From: an uncultured Pelagibacteraceae bacterium
GTDB taxonomy: Bacteria > Pseudomonadota > Alphaproteobacteria > Pelagibacterales > Pelagibacteraceae
Assembly (NCBI GenBank): GCA_902617625.1
Contig: CACMXJ010000003.1
Coordinates: 1 to 64,000, forward strand
Direction of reading: 5' to 3'
DNA length: 64,000 nucleotides
Position numbers and translations under genes: made by a program
In this document: positions 18,680 to 27,693 of the stretch, in pieces
How positions within the stretch are numbered: position 1 is the stretch's first letter
How the letters are laid out: every line of letters begins with the position of its first letter
Notes under the pieces: generated by a model
The model's database searches: none
What the model was told of the DNA's origin: nothing
The model's input: only the letters and a program-made list of their open reading frames with translations

Positions 18680-19227
18680 TTTTGTTGAGGTAAATCAAAT
18701 AAATTACTATTTAATTTTTGATTTTTTTTGACCGAATCTAAAAAAGTGATACTAAGATTTTGATAAATATCTGTAGTTTGCCAACCGATCAAACTAAGAG
18801 TTTTATAATCAAAGAAAATATTCACCTCAAAATCTTCTTCAAAAAATTTAAAATTTACAAATTTATTATCTAGGATTCTTTCATTCAAATTTTCGATCTT
18901 ATTAATTAAAAATTTTTTATTTAATATTAAATTTAATGGTGTTCGTTTAAGGGGATATAGGTAATAGCTACTATTAGTTTTTATGACTATAGATTTTCCA
19001 TTGGAAACTAAAATTTTGTTATTTTTCAAATTATATTTACAAAATATTTTTTGTGGGTATGAAAGAGCGCAATGGCCATTTTCTGTTTTACCATTAACGT
19101 TTTGCTCAAAATTAAATGTCAAGTTATTAGTAGTTTCTAGATTTTGAATAATTTTTTGTTTAACATTTGCTGAAGCCTCAACAATTGAGAATAAAAGAAA
19201 TAAAAAAATTAATTTATTAATCATCAA
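18676..19227 (-). CDS. lolA: Outer-membrane lipoprotein carrier LolA family
   Basis: Periplasmic chaperone that ferries lipoproteins from the LolCDE exporter to the outer membrane. The 183-aa protein has an N-terminal signal peptide (about residues 1-20, ending ASA) and the alternating beta-strand pattern of LolA, with LTFNFEQNVNG and later YYLYPLKRTPLNLIL. Sequence identity to the classic proteins looks low, but the neighbour ftsK directly upstream (4-nt overlap) matches the alphaproteobacterial ftsK-lolA arrangement. Confidence 0.85.
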   Translation of the reverse strand: MMINKLIFLFLLFSIVEASANVKQKIIQNLETTNNLTFNFEQNVNGKTENGHCALSYPQKIFCKYNLKNNKILVSNGKSIVIKTNSSYYLYPLKRTPLNLILNKKFLINKIENLNERILDNKFVNFKFFEEDFEVNIFFDYKTLSLIGWQTTDIYQNLSITFLDSVKKNQKLNSNLFDLPQQN

Positions 19228-21344
19228 AGAACATCACGTTTTCCTACATGATTGGCCTTACTCACAACTCCCTCTTCTTCCATCATATCAATTATTCTTG
19301 CTGCTCGATTATATCCTATTTGTAGTTTTCTTTGTAAAAAAGACGTTGACGCTTTACCTTCAGTTTTTATTATCTCTACTGCTGTTTCATAAAGTTCATC
19401 CTTATCACCAATATTTTTAGATCCATCACCTATTTCTTTTTCATCTGCGAAATTTAGAATTTCGTCCACATAATCTGGTTCTGCTTGAGATCTTAAAAAA
19501 TTGTTAATATTTTCAATCTCATTGTCAGATACAAATGGTGCATGTATTCTTATAACTCTATTAGCAGATGACATATACAACATATCGCCTTTACCCAATA
19601 ATTGTTCAGCACCTTGTTCTCCTAATATAGTTCTACTGTCTATTTTAGATGTAACTTGGAAAGATATTCGTGTAGGAAAGTTTGCTTTAATTGTTCCCGT
19701 AATAACATCAACACTCGGTCTTTGAGTAGCCATGATAATGTGTATTCCAGCTGCCCTTGCCATCTGAGATAATTTTTGAATATAGTTTTCAATTTCTTTT
19801 CCTGCCACTAACATTAAATCAGACATTTCATCGACCACTACGACTATATACGGCATTGGAAGTTTATGTTTTGAGTTATAGCCATCTATATTTCTAACTC
19901 CTTCCTTAGTCATTAATCTGTATCTACTTTCCATCTCTTTAACCACCCAGCCTAAAACTGAGGCTGCCTTTTTTGCTTCTGTTATCACTGGACATAAAAG
20001 ATGAGGTACACCTTCATATGTTGATAGTTCAAGCATTTTAGGATCAATCAAAATAAATTTACATCTCTCAGGAGTATGTCGGTAAAGCAGTGATAATATT
20101 ATTGTGTTTATGCAAACCGATTTTCCAGACCCCGTTGTTCCAGCTATTAACAAGTGAGGCATTGAAGATAAATCGCCAACTATTGGGTTTCCAGATATAC
20201 TTTTACCTAAAGCGATCGGTAATTTAATTTCTTTTTTCTTGAAGTCAGAGTTATTCAAAATCTCACTCAAATAAACATTTTCTCTTGATGAATTAGGTAA
20301 TTCAATTCCAACTGTGTTACTTCCCGGAATGGTCGAAATTCTTGCTGACTCTGAACTTGTATTTCTCGCAATATCATCAGATAGATTTATAATCTTTGAA
20401 ACCTTTACACCAGCAGCAGGTTCAAATTCATTCAATGTGACTACTGGTCCATGACTTATTTTTTTGATTTTTCCATTAACACCAAAGTCTAATAATATTT
20501 TTTCTAAAAATTCAGGATCACTTAATTCGTTTTTTTCAGAATTCTCCCTTTCCTTTTTGGACAGAATTTTAAGTAAATCCAGGCTAGGCAATTTAAATTT
20601 TTGTATTTCAGTTTTTTTTATTTCATCGGCTTTTATAAAAGGTAAATCCTCTTGGATTAAATTTTTAATTTCCTCTTGTGGAATATATTCATTAATAACC
20701 TCACTCTTGTCTGTATAATTTTTATTATTTTTAGGACTGAGAAAATTAGTTTTTTTAACAAAATTAAAAAATTTCTTAAGACTAAAATTTACACTAAACA
20801 AAAAAAGTGCGATTATTAAGATGATTAATAAATAATAGGATATATTTTCGTTCAAAATTATTAAAGTTTTAAAAAAATTTTCATTTAAATAGTTTCCTAT
20901 AAAACCCCCATTACCATTAATAAAAAGGGCAAAAGTGGTATTATAAAAATTATTTAAAAATAGTGATCCAAAAATTGAATATAAAATTGAATAAAAAATA
21001 TTTTCAATTATTAAAAAAAAATCTTTTCTTAAAATGATATTTATACCAGTAAAAATTAGAGTTAATGAGACCAAATAAGAGACTAAACCGATTGATTGAA
21101 AAAAAACATCAGAAATATAACTTCCCCTAAAGCCCAAAAGATTTTTTATTTCCTTATTTTCAGGAAATATAAAATTTGGATCATCTGGAGAATATGAAAC
21201 CAATGAGACAAACAAAAAGATACCTGCAGACAATATTAGAAAACCAAATACTTCTGTTAACCTTTTAGCAATAAAAATAAGAGATATATTAACTATTTTT
21301 TTTATGTTCATATTAAGTGAATCAAATTTATCACTTTGTATCAT
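19224..21344 (-). CDS. ftsK: DNA translocase FtsK
   Basis: Septum-anchored hexameric DNA pump that clears the terminus region and activates XerCD/dif. The 706-aa protein has four transmembrane segments in about residues 25-195, a short linker (about 195-250, against several hundred residues in E. coli), the motor with Walker A GTTGSGKS at 402-409 and Walker B VVVDEMSDLM, and a C-terminal winged-helix gamma domain (about 640-706). The start could also be Met12 at 21311. Only 30 nt separate it from the divergent hydroxylase gene. Confidence 0.96.
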   Translation of the reverse strand: MIQSDKFDSLNMNIKKIVNISLIFIAKRLTEVFGFLILSAGIFLFVSLVSYSPDDPNFIFPENKEIKNLLGFRGSYISDVFFQSIGLVSYLVSLTLIFTGINIILRKDFFLIIENIFYSILYSIFGSLFLNNFYNTTFALFINGNGGFIGNYLNENFFKTLIILNENISYYLLIILIIALFLFSVNFSLKKFFNFVKKTNFLSPKNNKNYTDKSEVINEYIPQEEIKNLIQEDLPFIKADEIKKTEIQKFKLPSLDLLKILSKKERENSEKNELSDPEFLEKILLDFGVNGKIKKISHGPVVTLNEFEPAAGVKVSKIINLSDDIARNTSSESARISTIPGSNTVGIELPNSSRENVYLSEILNNSDFKKKEIKLPIALGKSISGNPIVGDLSSMPHLLIAGTTGSGKSVCINTIILSLLYRHTPERCKFILIDPKMLELSTYEGVPHLLCPVITEAKKAASVLGWVVKEMESRYRLMTKEGVRNIDGYNSKHKLPMPYIVVVVDEMSDLMLVAGKEIENYIQKLSQMARAAGIHIIMATQRPSVDVITGTIKANFPTRISFQVTSKIDSRTILGEQGAEQLLGKGDMLYMSSANRVIRIHAPFVSDNEIENINNFLRSQAEPDYVDEILNFADEKEIGDGSKNIGDKDELYETAVEIIKTEGKASTSFLQRKLQIGYNRAARIIDMMEEEGVVSKANHVGKRDVL

Positions 21345-21374
21345 CTAATTTTTCTTGTTAAAATTAAATTTATT

Positions 21375-22448
21375 ATGAAAGTATGTATATTAGGTGATAA
21401 CCTTACAAGCTTAGCTCTGGCAAAAGCTTTAGTCAAAAAAGAGATATTTGTTGATTTATTTTACAAGACAAAAAACACTAAAATAGATACTACTCGTACA
21501 ATCGGAATTTCAAAATCAAATATTGATTATTTTAATAGGGAAATATCAAATATTAAAAAAATGTTATGGCCAATCAAAAAGATAAAAATTTTTACAGAAA
21601 ACTCTAAAGACAAAGAAATTTTAAAATTCGAGGATCAAAAGGACAATCTTTTTTCAATCTTGAAGAATCAAAAAATATTTAATCAACTAATTATTGAACT
21701 TAAAAAGAGTAAATTTTTTAAATTTAAAAAATATAAAAAATCTGATTATTTAAGTTATGATTTGATAATAAATTGCGACATTAGAAATGAAATAACAAAA
21801 AAATATTTTTCAAAAAAATTTGAAAAGAAATACAATAGCATCGCATTCACAACAATTATAGATCACTTAAAATTATCGTCTAATAATGAGGCAATACAAA
21901 TCTTTACAAATGATGGTCCGATAGCATTTTTGCCAATATCAAAAGAAAAAACTTCAATCGTTTATTCTGCAAGAATGAAAAAAAACAAAACAGAATTAGA
22001 TGTCTATAAAATTATTAATAAGTTTAACCCTAAATATGAAATAAAGAAAATTCACAAAATTTCAAAATTTGATTTAAAATCAATTAATTTAAGGGAATAT
22101 TATAGAGATAACATTTTAGCTTTTGGTGATTTGTTGCATAAACTTCATCCTTTAGCTGGGCAGGGTTTTAATATGTCAATCAGAGATATAAGAGAGTTAT
22201 CAAAAATAATTGATTACAAAATAAAACTTGGTTTACCTATAGATCAAAGTGTATGTGTAAAATTTCAAAATAATATGAGAAGTAAAAATTTTGTTTTTTC
22301 AGAAGGAATTAATTTTATCTACGAATATTTTAATTCTGAAAATAAGATCGGAGAAGATTTGACTGACTCAACAGCTAGATTAATTGGACGGAATAAAATA
22401 TTAAATAAATATTTTAAAAATATCGCTGATATGGGTTTACAAAATTAA
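21375..22448 (+). CDS. Diverged UbiH/UbiF/Coq6-type FAD hydroxylase
   Basis: Probable aromatic-ring hydroxylase of ubiquinone synthesis. The 357-aa protein ends with the family's FAD/ribityl motif, GDLLHKLHPLAGQGFNMSIRD, close to the GDAAHxxHPLAGQGLN of UbiH proteins. The N-terminal dinucleotide loop is unusual: GDNLTS where the family has GGGxxG. I chose the ATG at 21375; an in-frame ATG at 21336 would overlap the ftsK start. Substrate position on the ring cannot be told. It could have lost activity, but the conserved C-terminus argues against decay. Confidence 0.75.
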   Translation: MKVCILGDNLTSLALAKALVKKEIFVDLFYKTKNTKIDTTRTIGISKSNIDYFNREISNIKKMLWPIKKIKIFTENSKDKEILKFEDQKDNLFSILKNQKIFNQLIIELKKSKFFKFKKYKKSDYLSYDLIINCDIRNEITKKYFSKKFEKKYNSIAFTTIIDHLKLSSNNEAIQIFTNDGPIAFLPISKEKTSIVYSARMKKNKTELDVYKIINKFNPKYEIKKIHKISKFDLKSINLREYYRDNILAFGDLLHKLHPLAGQGFNMSIRDIRELSKIIDYKIKLGLPIDQSVCVKFQNNMRSKNFVFSEGINFIYEYFNSENKIGEDLTDSTARLIGRNKILNKYFKNIADMGLQN

Positions 22449-22449
22449 T

Positions 22450-23091
22450 TTATTGAAGAGTGGTATTATCAAATTGATCGTAAGTATAAGTATTTAAAAT
22501 TTCAGAAATTTTTGTTTTTCTAGTTTCCAGATTTTTAGCTTCTAATAAAACTTGTTTTTCCTCTAAACTAAATGGTGATGTCATTGCTAGAGCATTTATT
22601 GTTTCGTTTAAACTTTGTTTTTCTAGAGCTTTCCAATTAATGATAAATCCTCTTTTCTCAAATAAAGTTTTTAAATCTTTAAATATAAGTTCCAAATCAG
22701 AAAATTTTAAGTTTTCTTTTTTTTCATCTAGATCATCTAAAAAATTCTCAAAATTTATCTCAAACTCTCTATACTTTTTATTTGAATCTATTTCTTTTTT
22801 GATTTCAAATCTAATCACACCCTTTAGGTCAATTAAATATCTTCCATCATCAGCTTCTTTAAAGCTTGTAATTTTACCTAAACAACCAACTTTATGAAGT
22901 GAAGGTAATTTATTATGATCAAAATTCTTTGTAACTTTTGGTTGAACCATGCCTATAAACTTATCTGCTTTCATACTATCATTGACCATATCTATGTATC
23001 TTGGCTCAAAAATATTTAAGGGCACTGTAGTTTTAGGAAAAATTATAAAATTACTTAGCGGAAAAACAGGTATAGTTTTTGGAAGTTTCAT
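22450..23091 (-). CDS. Stand-alone Lon N-terminal (substrate-binding) domain protein
   Basis: A 213-aa protein made only of the LON/PUA-like domain found at the front of Lon protease; it has no AAA+ or Ser-Lys protease domain. The start IPVFPLSNFIIFPKTTVPLNIFEPRY is the classic beta-strand signature, and a helical bundle fills about 125-200. Such proteins are common in alphaproteobacteria; the function is not established, with substrate adaptor or RNA/protein binding suggested. Its stop lies 1 nt from that of the hydroxylase gene. Confidence 0.88.
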   Translation of the reverse strand: MKLPKTIPVFPLSNFIIFPKTTVPLNIFEPRYIDMVNDSMKADKFIGMVQPKVTKNFDHNKLPSLHKVGCLGKITSFKEADDGRYLIDLKGVIRFEIKKEIDSNKKYREFEINFENFLDDLDEKKENLKFSDLELIFKDLKTLFEKRGFIINWKALEKQSLNETINALAMTSPFSLEEKQVLLEAKNLETRKTKISEILNTYTYDQFDNTTLQ

Positions 23092-23139
23092 AAGTTAATA
23101 AATATACTAATATTATAAAAATAATTTAAAGATAAAAAT

Positions 23140-23988
23140 ATGATAATTTGGCTCGCCTCTTACCCTAAAAATGGTAACACATGGTTAAGATCGTTGATAA
23201 GTGCTTATTATTATACAAAAGACGGCATTTTTCTTGGTGATAATCATCTAAAGAACGTTCAACAGTTTCCTGTAAAGAAATATTTAGAAAGTTTTGATTA
23301 TGACTTAACAATTCCAGGAGACACTTCGAGATTATGGGTTTTAGCTCAAGAAAAAATTAATGAAGACCGAAAGATAAAATTTTTTAAAACACATAATGCT
23401 TTAGTGAAATTGGGAAATAATGATTTTACAAATCGAGCTAATTCACTTTGTGGAATTTATATAGTAAGAGATCCTAGAAATGTTTTAGACTCAATGTCCA
23501 GACATTTTCAAATTGATCATGATAAAGCTTTAGAGGTAATGCAAGATAAAAAAAACTTTACTTACGACTTTAAAAAAAAAAAAGATTATAGTGATTATCA
23601 ATTTATTAGTTCTTGGGAATTAAATTATCAATCTTGGAAAAATAATAACTTTCTGCCAATAAAATTTTTAAAATATGAAGATTTATTTTCAGAAACTTTT
23701 TTTGTATTTAAAGAGATAATAGAATTTATAGATAAACTGACAAATAATAAAAATGGATTTAATAAAGAAAAAGCTAAAAATGCAGTCAAAACTACTTCTT
23801 TTGAAAACTTGAAAAGGATAGAAGAAACGAATGGATTTAGTGAGTTCATTATCTCACGCAAAGAAAAAAAAAAGGTACCTTTTTTTCATTTGGGACCTAA
23901 GAATAATTGGCAAAAAAACTTCAATAAAGAATTTATTGAGAAATTAAATAATATTTTTGAAAAAAATTTAAAAGAATTAAACTATTAA
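23140..23988 (+). CDS. PAPS-dependent sulfotransferase family protein
   Basis: Likely transfers sulfate from 3'-phosphoadenylyl sulfate to an unknown acceptor. The 282-aa protein has the 5'-phosphosulfate loop SYPKNGNTWLR at 7-17 and the 3'-phosphate motif IVRDPRNVLDSM from residue 108, both diagnostic of the Sulfotransfer_1 fold, plus the C-terminal PKNNWQKNF stretch near the end (the family has RKGxxGDWKxxF). No PAPS synthesis genes lie nearby. It may modify a cell-surface glycan or lipid (inference). Confidence 0.88.
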   Translation: MIIWLASYPKNGNTWLRSLISAYYYTKDGIFLGDNHLKNVQQFPVKKYLESFDYDLTIPGDTSRLWVLAQEKINEDRKIKFFKTHNALVKLGNNDFTNRANSLCGIYIVRDPRNVLDSMSRHFQIDHDKALEVMQDKKNFTYDFKKKKDYSDYQFISSWELNYQSWKNNNFLPIKFLKYEDLFSETFFVFKEIIEFIDKLTNNKNGFNKEKAKNAVKTTSFENLKRIEETNGFSEFIISRKEKKKVPFFHLGPKNNWQKNFNKEFIEKLNNIFEKNLKELNY

Positions 23989-24080
23989 GCGTGTTGGAAT
24001 TTAAAACATTGAGTTAAATTTCTAGCAAACTCTCGGCACAGTTTAGTTATAATTTCACAAAAAGCACTATTGCTTAATTT

Positions 24081-24110
24081 TTGAAAAGCTTATACCTTCA
24101 ACCCTTATAA
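24081..24110 (+). promoter_or_regulatory. Putative promoter of tRNA-Gly
   Basis: TTGAAA at 24081-24086 and TTATAA at 24105-24110 are separated by 18 nt and place initiation at or just before the tRNA 5' end (24116). This is the best sigma-70-like pair in the 127-nt spacer 23989-24115, which holds nothing else I recognise. Confidence 0.4.
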
Positions 24111-24115
24111 AACAA

Positions 24116-24190
24116 GCGGGCATAGCTCAGTGGTAGAGCGTCTCGTTGCCAACGAGAAGGTCGAGGGTTCGACCCCCTTTGCCCGCTCCA
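24116..24190 (+). tRNA. tRNA-Gly (anticodon GCC)
   Basis: A full cloverleaf can be drawn by hand in 75 nt: acceptor GCGGGCA/TGCCCGC, D stem GCTC/GAGC, anticodon stem TCTCG/CGAGA with loop TTGCCAA (anticodon GCC), five-base variable loop, T stem GAGGG/CCCTT with loop TTCGACC, discriminator T, and an encoded CCA end at 24188-24190. It reads Gly codons GGC and GGT. phhB begins only 7 nt after the CCA. Confidence 0.97.
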
Positions 24191-24197
24191 TTAAACT

Positions 24198-24542
24198 ATG
24201 AATGATTTATTAAAAAAACAATGTGTTCCTTGTGAGGGAGGAGTTAAAGCTTTTGATATTTCTGAAATTCATAAATATCAAAAAAAAGTTGATGGTTGGG
24301 AGATCATTCAAAATGATAAAAAAGTTTATCTTTTAGAAAAAAAATTTGAATTTAAAAATTTTTTAGAAAGTCAAAAATTTGTCAATGAAGTTGGAAAAGT
24401 CTCCGAGGAAGAGGGTCATCATCCAGATATTATCTTTGGATGGGGTTATGCCAAGATAAATATCACAACTCATGCCATAGAGGGTTTATCTGAAAACGAT
24501 TTTATATTAGCTGCTAAAATTGACAATATATCTAATGCCTAA
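24198..24542 (+). CDS. phhB: Pterin-4a-carbinolamine dehydratase
   Basis: Dehydrates 4a-hydroxytetrahydropterin, recycling the cofactor of aromatic amino acid hydroxylases; some members act as nuclear or transcription cofactors. The 114-aa protein has the signature EEEGHHPDIIFGW then the second His in NITTHAIEGLSENDFILAAKID. The start follows the tRNA-Gly CCA by 7 nt with no room for a normal Shine-Dalgarno site. The end overlaps purH by 11 nt tail to tail. No phenylalanine hydroxylase is in the window. Confidence 0.93.
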   Translation: MNDLLKKQCVPCEGGVKAFDISEIHKYQKKVDGWEIIQNDKKVYLLEKKFEFKNFLESQKFVNEVGKVSEEEGHHPDIIFGWGYAKINITTHAIEGLSENDFILAAKIDNISNA

Positions 24543-26067
24543 AATGACGAGTTTTTGAAAAAACCAAAACAGTATTCGTCTCGTTTGCAAATTTAATAAT
24601 TTCTTTATCTCTTATTGATCCAGAAGGCTGAACTATTGCACTAGCTCCTGACTGAACTAATTTTTCTATTCCGTCAACAAATGGGAAAAAAGCATCTGAT
24701 GCAGCTACTATTTCATTTTTGATTTTTGAAAACTTATTCATTTTATTTATTGCAATTTCACAACTGTCTAATCTACTAGGTTGTCCTGAACCAATGCCAA
24801 TAGTGGATTTATTATTAGCAAGAACAATGGCATTTGATTTTGTGTATCGACAAACATTAAATGCAAAAATTAAATTATCAAGCTGTGATTTACTTGGTTG
24901 TCTTTTCGAAACAATTCTAAAATCCTTCTTTGAAAAAATCTTTTTATCTTCTGATTGCATAAGTGTAAAATTATCTAAAGAGCTGAATTTCCATACTTCA
25001 CTGAATGAAATTTTTGAGGAGTCTATCAACCTAAGATTTTTTTTTGATTTTAATATTTTAAGAGCATTTTTATCAAAACCATTGGCGACAACTACTTCAA
25101 GAAAAATTTTATTTAGCATTAATGCGAGTTTTTGAGTAACCTTATAGTTACACGAAACAATACCACCAAATGCACTTATTGGGTCGGTCTCTAACGCATA
25201 TTTATAACTATCTAAATTATTTTTCAAAGCTGAGACACCACAAGGATTTCCATGTTTAACAATAACTGTACCAATATTTTTTGGAAATGATTTTGAAATT
25301 GTAATTGCAGCCAAAATATCACTGTAATTATTATAACTCAGAGTTTTTCCATGAATTTGTTCTAATTTATTTTTTTTATTTTGAGAATAGAAAGCACCCA
25401 TTTGGTGGGGGTTTTCTCCATACCTAAGATTTTCTATTAAATTAGTGTAAAGAATTTTTCTTTGAGGGAAATTGATATTGTTAAATTTATTTAAATAATT
25501 TGAAATTACGGCATCATAATAAGCAGTTTCACTAAAAGCTAGCCTAGACATTTTTTCTCTAAATTTAAGAGAAGTATTACCTTTATTTTTTTTTAATTCA
25601 TTTATAAGCTCTGAATATTGATCGGTAGAAGTTATTACAGTTACATCATTATAATTTTTGGCAGCAGCCCTGACCATAGTTGGCCCACCAACATCAATAT
25701 TTTCGATTATTTTTGAATGGTTTTTTATTTGTTCAATCGTTTTTTCAAATGGATAAAAATTTACTATTACTAAATCAATATTCTCAAAATTATTTCTTTT
25801 AATATCACTTAAGTGAGATTTGTTACTTCTTTTGTTTAAAATTCCAGCATGTATTTTTGGGTGCAAAGTTTTGACTCTTCCATTAAGTATTTCCTCAAAT
25901 CCTATAAAATCTGAAACATCTAAACATTTAAATTTAAGTTTCTTAATTAATTTAAATGTTCCACCAGTACTAATTATCTTGATATTATTTCTCCTCAACT
26001 CTTGTAATAAAGGCTTAAGATTAGATTTATCCGATAATGATATTAATGCTGATCTAATTTTTCCCAT
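24532..26067 (-). CDS. purH: Bifunctional AICAR formyltransferase / IMP cyclohydrolase
   Basis: Last two steps of purine synthesis, AICAR to FAICAR to IMP. The 511-aa protein has the MGS-like IMP cyclohydrolase domain at about 1-195, starting with ALISLSDKSNLKPL and including the NVDVGGPTM-like IENIDVGGPTMVRAAAKN block. The formyltransferase domain follows, with RYGENPHQ and KHGNPCGVS, whose His is catalytic. It shares one base with the upstream heparinase-like gene. The rpe-heparinase-purH order recalls other alphaproteobacteria. Confidence 0.97.
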   Translation of the reverse strand: MGKIRSALISLSDKSNLKPLLQELRRNNIKIISTGGTFKLIKKLKFKCLDVSDFIGFEEILNGRVKTLHPKIHAGILNKRSNKSHLSDIKRNNFENIDLVIVNFYPFEKTIEQIKNHSKIIENIDVGGPTMVRAAAKNYNDVTVITSTDQYSELINELKKNKGNTSLKFREKMSRLAFSETAYYDAVISNYLNKFNNINFPQRKILYTNLIENLRYGENPHQMGAFYSQNKKNKLEQIHGKTLSYNNYSDILAAITISKSFPKNIGTVIVKHGNPCGVSALKNNLDSYKYALETDPISAFGGIVSCNYKVTQKLALMLNKIFLEVVVANGFDKNALKILKSKKNLRLIDSSKISFSEVWKFSSLDNFTLMQSEDKKIFSKKDFRIVSKRQPSKSQLDNLIFAFNVCRYTKSNAIVLANNKSTIGIGSGQPSRLDSCEIAINKMNKFSKIKNEIVAASDAFFPFVDGIEKLVQSGASAIVQPSGSIRDKEIIKFANETNTVLVFSKTRHFRH

Positions 26068-27692
26068 TATATCTTTTTAATTTCCCATTTAATATTCTCT
26101 TCATTATTATTTAATGTTCCAGACACAAAAATATTTTGGTTCTCAATATATGAATTTTTATTACCGAAGTATAATCCATTATCAATATTAATTTCATAAT
26201 TATCACAAGTAAATTTCCAACCCTCATCCTCTAATTCTATTAAAATGGATTTGTTATCTTGAGTTTTCATTAATTTAATATTTGGTTCTAAATGAAATCG
26301 AATATCAAACTTGAAATTATAATTATTTTTTTTTCTAATAATTCTATCATTACCAACAAATTTCATTTGTTCAGGAAAAAATTCAATATTTCTCTCATGA
26401 ATTGATTTGAATTTTTTAAAATATCCATCATGCGCAGCATTGATTTTCCAATAATTTTTTTCAAACACAGAATTTTTTTGTGTAATTTTAAAACCCGATT
26501 TTAAAATTAACTTATCTTTCTTTTTTGTAAATTTGCACGAGGAATTATCATCAATTATTAAAGTACTGTGTGCAGCCGAAGATTTTGATATTTCATTAAG
26601 ATTTTGATTATTTTTTTTGTAATAACCACAATTGGTTATAAGTTTTCTTCCGTTTGAAATTATTTCAAATGAGAGAACGCCTGATTGATAGTCTTGAGTA
26701 TACTTAGGATTTGGTGAAGATCCCGCATCCATTGCCAGGCAAATTTTTTTATTTTTTAAAATTATGTAACCACCACAATCTTTATTTTCATTTTTAAATT
26801 TATAACCAAGTCTTTTTAAATAATGATCGAAATCATGCGTATTAGACTTATTATTACCATTAAACAAAAGATCAGTGTTTATATTTTGTCTTATGAAAGC
26901 ATAACTTTGTCCTAAATAATAAATATTTTCTTCTATGTGTTCTGGAACCTCAATTTGAGACTCTTTAAACCATTCTCTAATAATTATAAAATATTTTAAA
27001 AAAAATATTAACTGTTTTATGTTCCGTGAGTTTGTAAAACCTTGGTTGTCTATTGAGGAATTAGTAATTTTTTTCAGAAAATTTAAACCAACATTTAAAT
27101 AATTTTTCTCAATTTTATAACATAATCCTGTCAAAATTATTGCAGAGCAACCAATTATTTTATTTTCTAAATCTTTAGAGTTTTTTATTTCGTTTAATAA
27201 ATGATTTGTTTGTTTTTGAATCATATGATCAAACATTGATCTATATTCTTCATCACTTTCGTTATAAGAAAGTTGGTGGTTAGATAACCATGAAATTATT
27301 CTTTTTGCAGTAATATTAAATTCCCAACTCTCTTTTTTATATTTATTGTTTTTATTAATCCAATTTGAGATTACTTCTTGAGCTGATTTTTTTGAAGATT
27401 TTAAATCAAGACTAAAAAACCAAAAAAAATTATTTAGTTTTTCAAAATCTTTAGGTTTAATTTGGCTATTCCAAACTGTCTCTAGTTCAAAATCTTCAAT
27501 TTTATATTTCTTATTTTGATATTTGATTATCGATGAAAGTAAGTGAGGACTTGGTTTGTAGGTAAACTCATTATTAAAAGTTTTAGAAATCTTTTTTTCG
27601 TATAAACTTGATTTTTGATAAATACCTCTGAATTTTTTTTTTATTATTTCTGTAAACTCATTTAAAGTTTCAAAAAATTCATTTACCAGCAT
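26067..27692 (-). CDS. Heparinase II/III-like family protein
   Basis: A 541-aa protein with the layout of polysaccharide lyases: an alpha-helical toroid in the first half and a beta-sandwich in the second. Landmarks are NTHDFDHYLKRLGYKF, AMDAGSSPNPKYTQDYQSG, AAHSTLIIDD and AAHDGYFKKFKSIHERNIEF, the last matching the family's HDGYxxxxGxxHxR. I see no signal peptide. Proteins of this type sit beside purH in many alphaproteobacteria, including ones that do not degrade glycosaminoglycans, so a cell-envelope role is as likely as catabolism. Substrate unknown. Confidence 0.85.
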   Translation of the reverse strand: MLVNEFFETLNEFTEIIKKKFRGIYQKSSLYEKKISKTFNNEFTYKPSPHLLSSIIKYQNKKYKIEDFELETVWNSQIKPKDFEKLNNFFWFFSLDLKSSKKSAQEVISNWINKNNKYKKESWEFNITAKRIISWLSNHQLSYNESDEEYRSMFDHMIQKQTNHLLNEIKNSKDLENKIIGCSAIILTGLCYKIEKNYLNVGLNFLKKITNSSIDNQGFTNSRNIKQLIFFLKYFIIIREWFKESQIEVPEHIEENIYYLGQSYAFIRQNINTDLLFNGNNKSNTHDFDHYLKRLGYKFKNENKDCGGYIILKNKKICLAMDAGSSPNPKYTQDYQSGVLSFEIISNGRKLITNCGYYKKNNQNLNEISKSSAAHSTLIIDDNSSCKFTKKKDKLILKSGFKITQKNSVFEKNYWKINAAHDGYFKKFKSIHERNIEFFPEQMKFVGNDRIIRKKNNYNFKFDIRFHLEPNIKLMKTQDNKSILIELEDEGWKFTCDNYEINIDNGLYFGNKNSYIENQNIFVSGTLNNNEENIKWEIKKI

Positions 27693-27693
27693 T

